A DNA stretch of 64,000 nt from Nesterenkonia alba DSM 19423. Its GTDB lineage: Bacteria; Actinomycetota; Actinomycetes; Actinomycetales; Micrococcaceae. The notes below the pieces were generated by a model that saw only the letters and a list, made by a program, of their open reading frames with translations, had not been told where the DNA came from and made no database searches. The stretch is from NCBI RefSeq assembly GCF_000421745.1, contig NZ_ATXP01000002.1, forward strand, positions 124,001 through 188,000. The letters are read 5' to 3'. A program made the position numbers and the translations under genes. Numbering within the stretch: the stretch's first letter is position 1; each line of letters begins with the position of its first letter. Positions 28,982 to 37,903 of this stretch are shown in pieces.

Positions 28982-30754
28982 TCAGTCCTCGGTCTCGTCG
29001 TCCTCAGATTCGTCGTCAGCCTCGTCGTCAGCCGAGCCGCCCTCCACCGGCACGTCCGTGATCCGCCAGGGGTTCAGGTTCAGCGTGTCAGTGCCGCTCC
29101 TGAGATTCTCTGTGACACTGGGAACATCGACGGTGACCGTCTCAACGTCGAGGGCCGGCCACAGCAACGCAGCAGTTCGGGTCTCGCCCTGTGCGTAGTT
29201 TCCGCTGCCGAAGTTCTGATCCACCAAAGTGCGCACTGTGGGGATCTCATCCTCGGCCTCCTCGTCGCTGGTCAGGGCATAGCTAAGCGGGAAGAGCCGC
29301 TGATCGCCGACCAATAATGTCGGCGCCCGGGCAGTGTGCTGGTAGTTATTTCCCCCGGTGCCCGGGTGGTATCCCCGGTTGCCCATGGTCAGGGGGTACC
29401 CCATGCTTCCGCCTTCGGGGTCGAGCATCTCCACGGTGATGTAACCGAGGAAGAGGTTGTCCACTCGTTGGATGGAGTCGACGGTGACGCGCACCGGGTT
29501 GTCGTCATTGTCACGAGTGAGCTCCACCCCGTCCTCGGCGTCTCCCACCGGTCCTTCGGGCTCTGGGAGGTCAGCCTCCTGAGCTGCGGCATCCTGGGAC
29601 TGATCCGGAGTGGTGAAGTGCAGCTCCACCCGACGGTTCAGCGCCCGGCCTTCCTCGGTGTCGTTGGACGCCACAGGCTCGTTAAACGAGCGACCCTCCG
29701 TGGTGACCTCATCGAAAGCCTCCAGGTCCGTCAGCTCCTCCAAGCGGGCGCGGACCGATTCGGCGCGTTCCTCGGAGAGCACCTGGTTGTACTCCTCGTC
29801 CAGCACGTTGTCGGTGTGGCCGATGATCTCCAGCTCACCGCCGTCGACCTCGCCGAACTCGGCTACTGCAGCCTCCAAGGCCTGGTCAGCCTCAGCCGTC
29901 AGCTCCGACTCATCGATGTCGAAGAGCACATCGGTGGCGATAGTGACGGTGGACTGACCGCTCTCCTCGCCGGTACTCAGGTCCAGGGCTGCGTTTTCCC
30001 GGTAGCTCTCGATGGGGTAGGCGTCTGCCGTCAGATCCGACTCCTCGGCAAGCTCGCTGACCCAGTCTGCGGAGTTCGGCAGGTCCTCCACAGTCCCGTC
30101 AACCACCGGCACATCGGTGATCAGCCCAAGTTCACGCACCATCACCGCCATCTTGTCCGATTCGGGGGCGCCGTAGACGCCTGCCCACTGCGTGCTGGGC
30201 AGCTCCTCGTCTCTGGCTGTCCGGTGGTCGACCACGTACCGACCGTTACTTCTCCTGGCCGGCTCCATCACCTCCATGTTCTCGCTGTCGACCAAGCGGA
30301 CCTGCGCAGGGTGCACCCCTGTGGACCCTCCGCCCAGGCCGGAGAGCGGGAAAGAATCAGGTGTCCAGTCGGAACCCTCTGGGGCTTCGGTCTTCATCAC
30401 CACAATGGCCTGATCTCCGTTCCGGACAATCGGACCTATCTCAGCAGTCACCTCGAACTCGCCATCATCATCTGAGGCAATCCAGCTGTGGCTCACCGGT
30501 TCGGGCTCGTCGTCGGCCTCATCGTCTCCGGCGGCAGAGCCCTCCTCCGGCTCAGCGGACTCCGTGGCCTCCTCGGGTGTCTGCTCAGAGGCCTCGGCGG
30601 TCTCAGTTTCTCCGTTGGTGAGTTCGGATTCCTGTTCCACCTCACCTGGAGCGCAGGCGGCCAACGAGACCAGCATCGCACCGGCACACAGACCGCGTCC
30701 GAGCCGGGGCCACGGTTTGGTGCTGAACTGCTGCATGGTCATTACTGTCGTCAT
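28982..30754 (-). CDS. OmpA-domain lipoprotein
   Basis: 590 residues if started at ATG 30754; ATG 30742 and 30736 are alternatives. The signal ends in the lipobox VSLAAC (Cys34). An acidic linker of about 60 residues follows, then a domain with no clear match, then an OmpA peptidoglycan-binding domain (TIATDVLFDIDESELT; LEIIGHTDNVLDEEYN; SNDTEEGRALNRRVEL) and a C-terminal domain of about 150 residues ending in WRITDVPVEGGSADDE and an acidic tail. OmpA domains bind peptidoglycan stem peptides, so it should link membrane and wall. The WRITDVPVEG string also occurs in frame just upstream of the gene, suggesting a lost paralogue. Confidence 0.85.
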   Translation of the reverse strand: MTTVMTMQQFSTKPWPRLGRGLCAGAMLVSLAACAPGEVEQESELTNGETETAEASEQTPEEATESAEPEEGSAAGDDEADDEPEPVSHSWIASDDDGEFEVTAEIGPIVRNGDQAIVVMKTEAPEGSDWTPDSFPLSGLGGGSTGVHPAQVRLVDSENMEVMEPARRSNGRYVVDHRTARDEELPSTQWAGVYGAPESDKMAVMVRELGLITDVPVVDGTVEDLPNSADWVSELAEESDLTADAYPIESYRENAALDLSTGEESGQSTVTIATDVLFDIDESELTAEADQALEAAVAEFGEVDGGELEIIGHTDNVLDEEYNQVLSEERAESVRARLEELTDLEAFDEVTTEGRSFNEPVASNDTEEGRALNRRVELHFTTPDQSQDAAAQEADLPEPEGPVGDAEDGVELTRDNDDNPVRVTVDSIQRVDNLFLGYITVEMLDPEGGSMGYPLTMGNRGYHPGTGGNNYQHTARAPTLLVGDQRLFPLSYALTSDEEAEDEIPTVRTLVDQNFGSGNYAQGETRTAALLWPALDVETVTVDVPSVTENLRSGTDTLNLNPWRITDVPVEGGSADDEADDESEDDETED

Positions 30755-30769
30755 CCCAACATCACCCCT

Positions 30770-30850
30770 GGGGTCCTCCGAAGCGGCGCCCTCCACCGGC
30801 ACATCGGTGATCCGCCACACTGTGTCCAACGCCATATTACCCGCGGGGGC
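30770..30850 (-). pseudogene. Remnant of the 3' end of a second OmpA-lipoprotein gene
   Basis: About 29 bp here match the 3' end of the gene just downstream (near 29038-29070) with two differences, and translate as WRITDVPVEG followed by an acidic stretch, as at the real C terminus. The frame is open but has no credible start. It looks like the left-over end of a tandem copy. Confidence 0.5.
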
Positions 30851-30890
30851 TCGTAGGACTGGAGGAGTCACTCACAGGCGGGATGAGCAC

Positions 30891-32309
30891 TCATCCCGAG
30901 GCGACCGGGCGGATGAAGCGCTCCTGTGTCACCTTCTCGAAGGCGCGGGCGGCCCGTAGCACCAGCCGGTCCTGGTTCCGAGCTCCGACAATCTGCAAGC
31001 CCACGGGCAATCCGTCTGCGGCCACTCCACAGGGGACCGAAGCCGCCGGCTGCTGAGTCATGTTGAACGGATAGGTGTAGGGCGTCCATGACGTCCACAA
31101 CTCAGCCGGTTCACCATTGGGAGCCCACCCTTCGGGTGCCTGGCGCGTGCAGTCGAAAGCAGTGATCGGCATCGTGGGGGTCACCAGCAGGTCGTAGGTT
31201 TCATGGAAGGCCCCCATCAGCACTCCCATATCCATACGGACCTGCATCGCAGACAGATAGTCCAGGGCTGAGGCGTCCTGGTAGGTCTCAATCCCCTGGC
31301 GCAGACCCGGGTCAATCTCACCGAGGGCGTCGGGACCGTAGGCTTCGAGGACTTTGGCCGCTCCGGTGAACCACAGCACGTGGAAGGGCTCCACCGGGTC
31401 GGAGAACCCGGGGTCCACCTGTTCGACGACGGCACCGGCTTTCTCCAGTTCCGCCACGGCCTGACCAACGAGCCGTTCGACCTCCGGATCGTTCTCCACG
31501 TAGCCGAGGTTCGGTGAGTAGGCGATCCGTAACCCTTCGATGCCGTCGTCGATCCCCTCAGCAAAAGACCAGGTGGGTGTCGGCAACGCAGACCAGTCCC
31601 GCGCGTCGAAACCGGAGATCACATCCAGCAGCAGGGCAGTATCTGTCACACTGCGGGTCATCGGTCCGGCGTGGGCCAAGGTGCCATAGGGGGAGGCCGG
31701 GTACATCGGCACCAACCCATAGGTGGGTTTGATCGCCACAGTGCCGGTGAAGGCTGCGGGAATCCGCACTGAACCCCCGCCGTCGGTTCCCACCGACCAG
31801 GGGCCCATCCCCGCACCCACGGCGGAAGCGGATCCTCCCGAAGATCCCCCGGCGTGCACCTGCGGGTTCCACGGGTTGGAGGTCGCCCCGCTACGCAGGC
31901 AGTCGGTGGTTCCCTTCCACGCGAACTCGGGGGTGGCGGTCTTCCCCAGGAACACCGCACCGGTCTCCCGCAGCCGAGCCACACAGGGGGCATCCCATTC
32001 CCAGGGGCCTGACTCGTCGATGAGTGTGGTACCCCGCAGCGTGGGCCACCCCTTGGTACCGAAAATGTCCTTAATGGAGGTCGGCACCCCATCTCCGGGA
32101 CCTAGCGTCTCACCGTTTTTCCAGCGGGCCGCTGATTCCTCCGCCGAGGCGAGCGCGGCCTCACGGTCGACAAGTACGAAAGCGTTCAGCTCGGCGTCGC
32201 GCTCCTCAATGCGTTTCAGGGAGGCCTCTGTGGCCTCCACAGGGGTGAACTGCCCGGATGCGTAGCCGTCGAGCAGCTCAGCGGCGGTGAGATCCGCAAG
32301 ATCCGTCAT
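30891..32309 (-). CDS. Amidase (amidase-signature family)
   Basis: 472 residues from ATG 32309 with AAGGAGG upstream. The Ser-cisSer-Lys triad can be placed: Lys80 in VPTSIKDIFG, Ser156 in HAGGSSGGSA and Ser180 in GTDGGGSVRIPA. These cytosolic enzymes hydrolyse amides; the range includes aryl and aliphatic amides, and the substrate here is unknown. It is not GatA: no gatC or gatB lies nearby, and the C-terminal part differs. It is the second gene of an operon with a 2-hydroxyacid dehydrogenase, both under a putative GntR operator. Confidence 0.92.
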   Translation of the reverse strand: MTDLADLTAAELLDGYASGQFTPVEATEASLKRIEERDAELNAFVLVDREAALASAEESAARWKNGETLGPGDGVPTSIKDIFGTKGWPTLRGTTLIDESGPWEWDAPCVARLRETGAVFLGKTATPEFAWKGTTDCLRSGATSNPWNPQVHAGGSSGGSASAVGAGMGPWSVGTDGGGSVRIPAAFTGTVAIKPTYGLVPMYPASPYGTLAHAGPMTRSVTDTALLLDVISGFDARDWSALPTPTWSFAEGIDDGIEGLRIAYSPNLGYVENDPEVERLVGQAVAELEKAGAVVEQVDPGFSDPVEPFHVLWFTGAAKVLEAYGPDALGEIDPGLRQGIETYQDASALDYLSAMQVRMDMGVLMGAFHETYDLLVTPTMPITAFDCTRQAPEGWAPNGEPAELWTSWTPYTYPFNMTQQPAASVPCGVAADGLPVGLQIVGARNQDRLVLRAARAFEKVTQERFIRPVASG

Positions 32310-32394
32310 GGGGCCTCCTTCAAGAGTGCTTACGTGGGATAGGTGATGCGACCGGTGACAACTTTAAGACTGCAGGGCCCTTCAGTATTGGGCC

Positions 32395-33378
32395 CTATGC
32401 ACGAGGGACGAAGCCGTGTTCCTTGTCCACAACGTTGACCAAATCTTCCCCGGCCAGCCACCGTTGCGCATTGTCCACGAACTGCTGGGCCAAGGCCTCT
32501 TTCCAGCCGGCCACATCGCCGGACATATGCGCACTGATGAGGACATTGTCCAGCTCCCACAGGGGGGAGGTAGCCGGCAGCGGTTCGGTGGTGAAGACAT
32601 CAAGAGAGGCGAATCCCAGCCGCCCATCCTGCAGTGCTGCGATCATGGCGTTCTCATCCACTGAGGCACCGCGGCCGATGTTGACCAGGTGGGCGCCGGG
32701 TTTCACCGCCGCTAATGTCTGCTCACCGATGAGACCGGCGGTCTGCGGGGTCAACGGGGCGGCGTTGATGATGACATCGGCCCAGCCGACGTGTTCTGGT
32801 AAGTCAGCCGAGGCGATCACGGTGCCGAAGTCGGCATCCCCGGTACGGGCAGTGCGTCCGGCACCGGTGACCTCCACTCCGACGGCTCGCAGCAGTCGGG
32901 CAATCTCTCGGCCAATCGCCCCGGTTCCCACGATCAGCGCGGTGGAACCCGCCACGCGCTTGGTCTCCCGGTGGGCCCACTCTTTGCGCTGCTTGTACCG
33001 GTAGTTACCGGCGAAGTCTTTGGCCTCGGCCAGTACCGCCCCCAGCACCCACTCAGCGATGGGCCGGTCGAAAGTGCCCTGGGCATTGGTGACGATGACC
33101 TCGGATTCACGCAGTTCGTCAAAAAGCAGCGTGTCGACTCCAGCGGCGGCCACGTGGATCCACTTCAGCCGGTCGGCCCCTTTCCAGGCCCGATGCACCG
33201 CCCCAGAGAAGAAATCCCAGAGGAAGAGCGCATCGGCTCCAGTGATGTCCTGTGGGAGGTGCTCGGCGTCGGTGAAGCGGATTTCGGCGTCGTCGGCAAT
33301 CGCCTCAAGGCCAGGGGGTGTGCGCTGCTTCGCCTCAGGGTCCGCGGGACGCAGGACAACGATCACCGGTCTGGCCAT
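32395..33378 (-). CDS. D-2-hydroxyacid dehydrogenase
   Basis: 327 residues from ATG 33378 behind AGGAAGG. NAD-binding motif IVGTGAIGREIARLLRAVGV, and the catalytic Arg, Glu and His lie in NIGRGASVD, FTTEPLPATS and ISAHMSGD. It should interconvert a 2-oxoacid and a D-2-hydroxyacid in the cytosol; the ending DVAGWKEALAQQFVDN suits the GhrA/CtBP-like branch. With the amidase downstream it may process a hydroxy-amide or amino-acid derivative. Transcription probably starts near 33428 from a promoter overlapped by the GntR box. Confidence 0.92.
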   Translation of the reverse strand: MARPVIVVLRPADPEAKQRTPPGLEAIADDAEIRFTDAEHLPQDITGADALFLWDFFSGAVHRAWKGADRLKWIHVAAAGVDTLLFDELRESEVIVTNAQGTFDRPIAEWVLGAVLAEAKDFAGNYRYKQRKEWAHRETKRVAGSTALIVGTGAIGREIARLLRAVGVEVTGAGRTARTGDADFGTVIASADLPEHVGWADVIINAAPLTPQTAGLIGEQTLAAVKPGAHLVNIGRGASVDENAMIAALQDGRLGFASLDVFTTEPLPATSPLWELDNVLISAHMSGDVAGWKEALAQQFVDNAQRWLAGEDLVNVVDKEHGFVPRA

Positions 33379-33434
33379 GGTGCACCTTCCTGTGATGTGC
33401 CGTGTGAGGGAGTGAACTGCCCGGACATGTGGTT

Positions 33435-33464
33435 ACACTATGGAGACCATTTGCGGATTGTCAA
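33435..33464 (-). promoter_or_regulatory. Promoter of the dehydrogenase-amidase operon
   Basis: On the minus strand a perfect TTGACA (complement of 33459-33464), an 18-bp spacer and TAGTGT (33435-33440). The -35 lies inside the inverted repeat at 33451-33475. Confidence 0.65.
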
Positions 33465-33475
33465 CAATCCTGCAA
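33451..33475 (+). promoter_or_regulatory. GntR (FCD-type) operator
   Basis: TTGCGGATTGT and ACAATCCTGCAA are near-perfect inverted arms around CA; the core TTGTCAACAA fits the FadR/FCD GntR box. It overlaps the -35 of the leftward operon and lies 43 bases before the divergent GntR gene, so repression of both is expected. Confidence 0.7.
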
Positions 33476-33518
33476 TGGCACTCACCGCGCCCGCCAGAAG
33501 GGAGCTTCCACACCAGCC

Positions 33519-34190
33519 ATGCCACCGACTCCCCCCTTCCAGCGTGTCCACCGTGAGTCCACCGCCTCTGTCATCACCCGCCAACTGCGCGAAGGGATCA
33601 TGTACGGGACCCTGGCGCCGGGAACCCAGCTGACCGAATCTGGGCTGGCCGCTGAATTCGGGGTGTCCCGGGGACCACTGCGGGAGGCCATGCAACGGCT
33701 GGTCCAGGAGGGTATCGTCCGCAGTGAGCCCAACCGTGGCCTCTTCGTCAAGGAGCTCGACGAAGACGAGATCCGTGATCTCTACACGGCTCGAGCTGCC
33801 GTGGAGACTGCGGCGGGGCGGCTCATCATCCGCGACGACGACGGCTCCGCGGTCACAGCCCTGCGTCAAGCCTGTGCCGCGATGCAGTCAGCGGCCGAGA
33901 CCGGAGAACTGGCCGCACTCTCCGATGCGGACCTGCACTTCCACGAGGTGCTGGTCACGGCCTCCGGCAGTCGCAGACTCCAGCGGATGCACCAAACCCT
34001 GATGGTAGAGACCCGGATGTGCCTGACCGCGCTGCAGGGAACCTACCGGGCACCGGAGGACCAGGTCGCCGAGCACCGCAGGATCGCAGAGGCGATTGCC
34101 GCCGGCGATCTCAACGAGCTCCTCCAAGCAGTGGAATCTCACATGTATGAGGCTCTCGACCGCCTGTTGAGCACTACCGAACCCGCCTAA
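33519..34190 (+). CDS. GntR-family regulator with FCD ligand domain
   Basis: 223 residues from ATG 33519; AGAAGGGAG lies 14 bases before. The winged helix is typical (VITRQLREGIMYGTLAPGTQLTE, FGVSRGPLREAMQRL), and the all-helical C-terminal part holds metal-binding FCD residues (DADLHFHEVLV, EHRRIAEAI). FCD regulators sense small carboxylic acids, often with a metal. It is divergent from the 2-hydroxyacid dehydrogenase operon and an operator lies between them, so it most likely represses that operon and itself until a hydroxyacid or related inducer is present. Confidence 0.92.
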   Translation: MPPTPPFQRVHRESTASVITRQLREGIMYGTLAPGTQLTESGLAAEFGVSRGPLREAMQRLVQEGIVRSEPNRGLFVKELDEDEIRDLYTARAAVETAAGRLIIRDDDGSAVTALRQACAAMQSAAETGELAALSDADLHFHEVLVTASGSRRLQRMHQTLMVETRMCLTALQGTYRAPEDQVAEHRRIAEAIAAGDLNELLQAVESHMYEALDRLLSTTEPA

Positions 34191-34233
34191 AGGTATAGCG
34201 CGTCTGCGCTCAGAGCGCCGCCGTTGAGAACAC

Positions 34234-35217
34234 CTACGGTGAGAGGAACCAGTCCATCCCACGGCCGGAGAAGGTCTCACCCTCATATAGCCGCAGCTCG
34301 TCTTCGACGTTCTGCCGAGCCTGGCGTTCCCAGCGCTGGTACCCGGTACGGGTCTGGAAGAGCCGTGGGGTCTCCACCAGGCGGGTGAGCACCTGGGCAC
34401 GCCCGCGGGCGAAGTCGGCGTCAGACACGTGGGCGTAGTCGGCCCGGACCTGGGAGACATAGCGACGGTACGCCTGCCGATGGCGACCAAGTACTTCGAG
34501 GTCGGCGTCGACGAGGACCGCCCCGGCGACGTCGTCGTCCTCCGGGTGGTGGGTGGCTGTGAGCCGTACGAGTCGGGCGACCTCGGCGATCTCCTCGGCG
34601 GGCAGTAAACCGTCGAGCTGCTCTTCGGCCAGGCGGGCGGAGGCTTCCTCGTCCTCTCCGGGGGTGCCGGTGTAGACGGCGTCGTGGTACCACCCGGCCA
34701 GCATCACCACAGCAGCCCACGACGCCGGCAACTCCCCTGCTCTGCGCAGGATTCCGGTAGTGCGCACCACCGAGGCCAAATGCGGCAGCGCGTGGTAATT
34801 CCGGTGCGGTTCGCCCCAGCGGTCCAGAAGGTCTTCTCCACGGCGTGTCCACTGACGTCCGGCCGGGTCGGTGAGGCCCACGTGGAGCCGCTGCCCGATG
34901 AGACGCTCACCGAGCCGCTCCCAGGCGCGTTGCAGGTTCGCTCGGACTTTCTCCGGCCGCTCCCAGGTCCGCACCCGCAATCCGGATGCGGTCAGGATCC
35001 GCACCAGGTGGTGGCCGCTGACCGGAACCGCACCGAGGTCCACTAACTGCCCGTAACGATGGGCGGGCACATCGTAGTGATCTCGATCGAAAGCCCGGGG
35101 GCTGATTCCGGCCTCAGCGGCAAAGGTATGCAACTGGGCCAGTGACGTATCGGAGATCAGATGGGAGAAAACGGTCCCATGCGCCGGCCACACCGGAGGG
35201 TCGATGAAAACCGTCAT
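34234..35217 (-). CDS. DUF4031 - HD-like domain fusion protein
   Basis: 327 residues from ATG 35217, overlapping the upstream stop (ATGA). Residues 1-85 (TVFIDPPVWPAHGTVFSHL, HYDVPAHRYGQLVDLGA) are DUF4031, a short domain of unknown function often found as a stand-alone protein. Residues 110-320 resemble an HD-type metal phosphohydrolase: HRNYHALPHL and AGWYHDAVYTG carry possible metal-binding His and Asp, with a later ATHHPEDDD and VDADLEVLG. Substrate unknown; nucleotides are the usual class target. It is the last gene of an operon with the two CNNM membrane proteins. Confidence 0.8.
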   Translation of the reverse strand: MTVFIDPPVWPAHGTVFSHLISDTSLAQLHTFAAEAGISPRAFDRDHYDVPAHRYGQLVDLGAVPVSGHHLVRILTASGLRVRTWERPEKVRANLQRAWERLGERLIGQRLHVGLTDPAGRQWTRRGEDLLDRWGEPHRNYHALPHLASVVRTTGILRRAGELPASWAAVVMLAGWYHDAVYTGTPGEDEEASARLAEEQLDGLLPAEEIAEVARLVRLTATHHPEDDDVAGAVLVDADLEVLGRHRQAYRRYVSQVRADYAHVSDADFARGRAQVLTRLVETPRLFQTRTGYQRWERQARQNVEDELRLYEGETFSGRGMDWFLSP

Positions 35218-36272
35218 GACTCCGCCCGGTGGGTCTGCTCCGTTCCGCTCCACTGGTGCTCCACGTTGGGCCAGACCCTGGTGAGGATGTCCTCCCAGGT
35301 CAACGCGTCCCACCCTCCCTCAGCGGATCGCACGACCGCCAGCTGTTCGCCGGCTTGCCGCATGCGCTGGAATGCCCGGTAGACCGAGGTCCCGGCCGCC
35401 AGCAGCAGGGCAGGACGCGCCCACTGGTCTGCGTGGCTCCGGCCCGAGGCCGGAAGGGTGTCGCGGACATGGACCACCAGCGGGGCGGGGTCGTTGGTAT
35501 CGGCCAACAGCACCCGCATATGCCCGGCGTCCAAGGCCGCTTGTTGGACCTGCTCCACGCTGGAGGAACGCGGCAGCGCAGGCACCGGCTCAGCAGTCCT
35601 TCCGCTGATGACATCCTCCACGGTGAGGGTCTCTAGCTCCATAATGCTGGCGATCTGCGACCCGGACGCCTGGTCCAACGCCCCCGCCTGGGTGGAGTGC
35701 TCCACCAGCTGACGGATGGTCTCCGAGTCGTAGCCGCCAGCGGCGGCACGGTCCACCGGTTCCACTCCGGTTGCGGCGACCAGACGGTTGGCGATGCGGT
35801 TGACCCACCACAGCAAAGGCCGGAAAACCCAGAGGAACACCCGGGAGGGTATGGCAACCACCTTGGCGGAGAGCTCCGGGTGGGCGATCGCCCAGGACTT
35901 CGGAGCCATCTCCCCGATCACCAGATGCAGGAAGGTCATCACCAGCAGCGCCACGGCCAGCGCCACAGCGTCAGCGACCCACGCGGCCATATTCCACGAG
36001 ACCAGCACTGGAGCCAGAGCGTACTGGACCGCAGGCTTGCTCACCGCACCCAGGGCGAAGGTGCAGGCGGTGATGCCTAACTGGGCCCCGGCCAACATGA
36101 CAGTGAGCTCGTTGAGGCTGCGCAGCGCCGCCCGGGACGTCCTGCTGGACTCGGCGGTCTCCTCGAGGCGGTGCCGCCGCGCCGCCAGCAGCGAGAACTC
36201 GAGAATCACGAAGAAAGCGGAGAGGGCAATGATGGCCACCGTCGCGGTGACCGGAACAATCCAGTCGCTCAT
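35214..36272 (-). CDS. CNNM/CorC-type membrane protein, short form
   Basis: 352 residues from ATG 36272 with GGAGGAGG before it. Three or four helices of the DUF21/CNNM domain fill residues 1-145 (SAFFVILEFSLLAARRHRL, VMLAGAQLGITACTFALG), followed by a degenerate CBS pair and no clear C-terminal CorC transporter domain. Homologues include MpfA and CorB proteins involved in magnesium export. It overlaps the upstream paralogue by 4 bp, and the two probably form a heteromer. Confidence 0.87.
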   Translation of the reverse strand: MSDWIVPVTATVAIIALSAFFVILEFSLLAARRHRLEETAESSRTSRAALRSLNELTVMLAGAQLGITACTFALGAVSKPAVQYALAPVLVSWNMAAWVADAVALAVALLVMTFLHLVIGEMAPKSWAIAHPELSAKVVAIPSRVFLWVFRPLLWWVNRIANRLVAATGVEPVDRAAAGGYDSETIRQLVEHSTQAGALDQASGSQIASIMELETLTVEDVISGRTAEPVPALPRSSSVEQVQQAALDAGHMRVLLADTNDPAPLVVHVRDTLPASGRSHADQWARPALLLAAGTSVYRAFQRMRQAGEQLAVVRSAEGGWDALTWEDILTRVWPNVEHQWSGTEQTHRAES

Positions 36273-37636
36273 CGCGCCTCCTCCCTGCTCTCTTCGATGA
36301 GTCGCAAGTCCACTTTGGAGGGGACATGATGGGCCAGTTCCAGCACCGTGAGTTCCACCCAACGTTTCGGCGGCTCGTCCTCCACATAGTCCGCCGGGTC
36401 TGCGGGAAGTTCCACTCGGACCTGTTCCCCCGGCTGGAGGAGTTTGCCTTGCTGGGCGATCAGCAGACCGGAGAGTGTCTCGTAGTCGCCCTGCGGAAGG
36501 GCGTGACCGATGGTGCGCTCCACCTCATCCAGATGCAGGTCCCCGTCCATGCGCCAGCCATTGCTGCCCCGCGGCTCGATGCCGGAGTGGTGTTCGACGT
36601 CGTGTTCATCAGTGACCTCGCCCAGGATCTCCTCGGTGAGGTCCTCTAAGGTCACCACCCCGGCGAAGCCACCGTATTCGTCGATCACGCAGGCTAAACG
36701 AGCATCGTGGACCCGCAGCTCACGTACTACATCGGGCAGCGGCATCAGGCCCGGCACAATCACCGGCGGGCGCATCAGCTCCGTCACCGCAGTCTCCTCC
36801 GGCAGCCTGGTGCCCAGCACATCGAGGATCTCGACGACGCCGACCGGCTCGTCCTCATCGTTGACCACCGGATAGCGGCTGTGCTCGGTGGCCATGAGTT
36901 CCCTGACCTCGGCGATCGTGGACTCCGGGCGCACAAAGCCCGCTCGGGATCGGGGGATCATGGCGTGCTCAGCATCATGGTCAGGGAAGTCGAGGATACG
37001 GTCCAGGGTGAGGAACAGCTCCTCGGGAAGATCCCCTGAGTTGTGTGAGCTGGAGACGATATGTTCTAGATCCTCAGCAGTGGCCGTGGAGTCGACGTCG
37101 TGCACCGGCTCGATGCGCAGCATCTTCAGCAAGGCATTAGCCGCATGGTCGAAGATCGAGATCAGCCACCCCATGACCGCCAAGTAGATCTGCGTGGAGC
37201 GGGCCAGCCCGCGAGCCAAGGGAACGGGATTGGCGATCGCGTAGTTCTTGGGAAACAGTTCGCCGAAGATCATCTGCACCACTGTGGAGACGATCAGCGC
37301 CAGCACCGTCCCCACGGAAATGCTGACCGCCGCCGGGACAAGACCGGTCATACCCAGCAACTCCCCCAGGGCCCGGCCCACGAGGGGTTCGGCCACATAC
37401 CCCACGAGCAGACCGGTGATGGTGATACCCAGCTGCGCGCCGGAGAGCATGAACGAGGTCCGTTGGGTGACGGCCAGAGCCCGCTGGGCGGCTTTGTCGC
37501 CGCTGGCAGCCAAGGCGCGGAGCTTATTGCGCTCCACCGACATATAGGCGAACTCCTGGGCGACGAAGTATCCATTCACCGCGATGATGAGAAGAATCAG
37601 AAGTGCGCCCAACAGCAGCGACAAAGCGATGGTCAT
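36269..37636 (-). CDS. CNNM/CorC-type membrane protein with CBS domains, full-length form
   Basis: 455 residues from ATG 37636 behind GGAGGG. DUF21 membrane domain (NGYFVAQEFAYMSVERNKL, FMLSGAQLGITITGLLVGY), a CBS pair around residues 210-340 (MIPRSRAGFVRPESTIAEVR; RYPVVNDEDEPVGVV) and a C-terminal CorC_HlyC domain (WRMDGDLHLDEVERTIGH). Family members move or regulate magnesium and related ions; the older hemolysin label is misleading. First gene of a three-gene operon. Confidence 0.9.
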   Translation of the reverse strand: MTIALSLLLGALLILLIIAVNGYFVAQEFAYMSVERNKLRALAASGDKAAQRALAVTQRTSFMLSGAQLGITITGLLVGYVAEPLVGRALGELLGMTGLVPAAVSISVGTVLALIVSTVVQMIFGELFPKNYAIANPVPLARGLARSTQIYLAVMGWLISIFDHAANALLKMLRIEPVHDVDSTATAEDLEHIVSSSHNSGDLPEELFLTLDRILDFPDHDAEHAMIPRSRAGFVRPESTIAEVRELMATEHSRYPVVNDEDEPVGVVEILDVLGTRLPEETAVTELMRPPVIVPGLMPLPDVVRELRVHDARLACVIDEYGGFAGVVTLEDLTEEILGEVTDEHDVEHHSGIEPRGSNGWRMDGDLHLDEVERTIGHALPQGDYETLSGLLIAQQGKLLQPGEQVRVELPADPADYVEDEPPKRWVELTVLELAHHVPSKVDLRLIEESREEAR

Positions 37637-37903
37637 CTGCGAGCCCTCCAGTATGGGCTCTGGCGGCGATCACCGAACGAGCAGGATGAATCAGTTGATG
37701 CGGAGCAACATCGTCGACGTCGCAGGACCGTTCGGTCTATGTCATCCACCTGATTACAGGCACCTCTTTCACATCTGGGGCCATCCTCGAACACTTCGAA
37801 GATGTGAGAGTGATTATAGGGCTCGCGGAGGGATAGAGTGGTCAGTGACCGTGCCGGTGAGCCGGCCTCAAGCGCGCAGCGACGAGATAGGACGTGAGCG
37901 ACC
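37637..37903 (+). other. Divergent intergenic region
   Basis: 267 bases between the leftward CNNM operon and the rightward aldo/keto reductase. A -10-like TATAGG near 37814-37820 on the plus strand could serve the reductase; short inverted repeats (TTCGAAG region, 37790-37800) are visible. No gene is seen. Confidence 0.35.
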
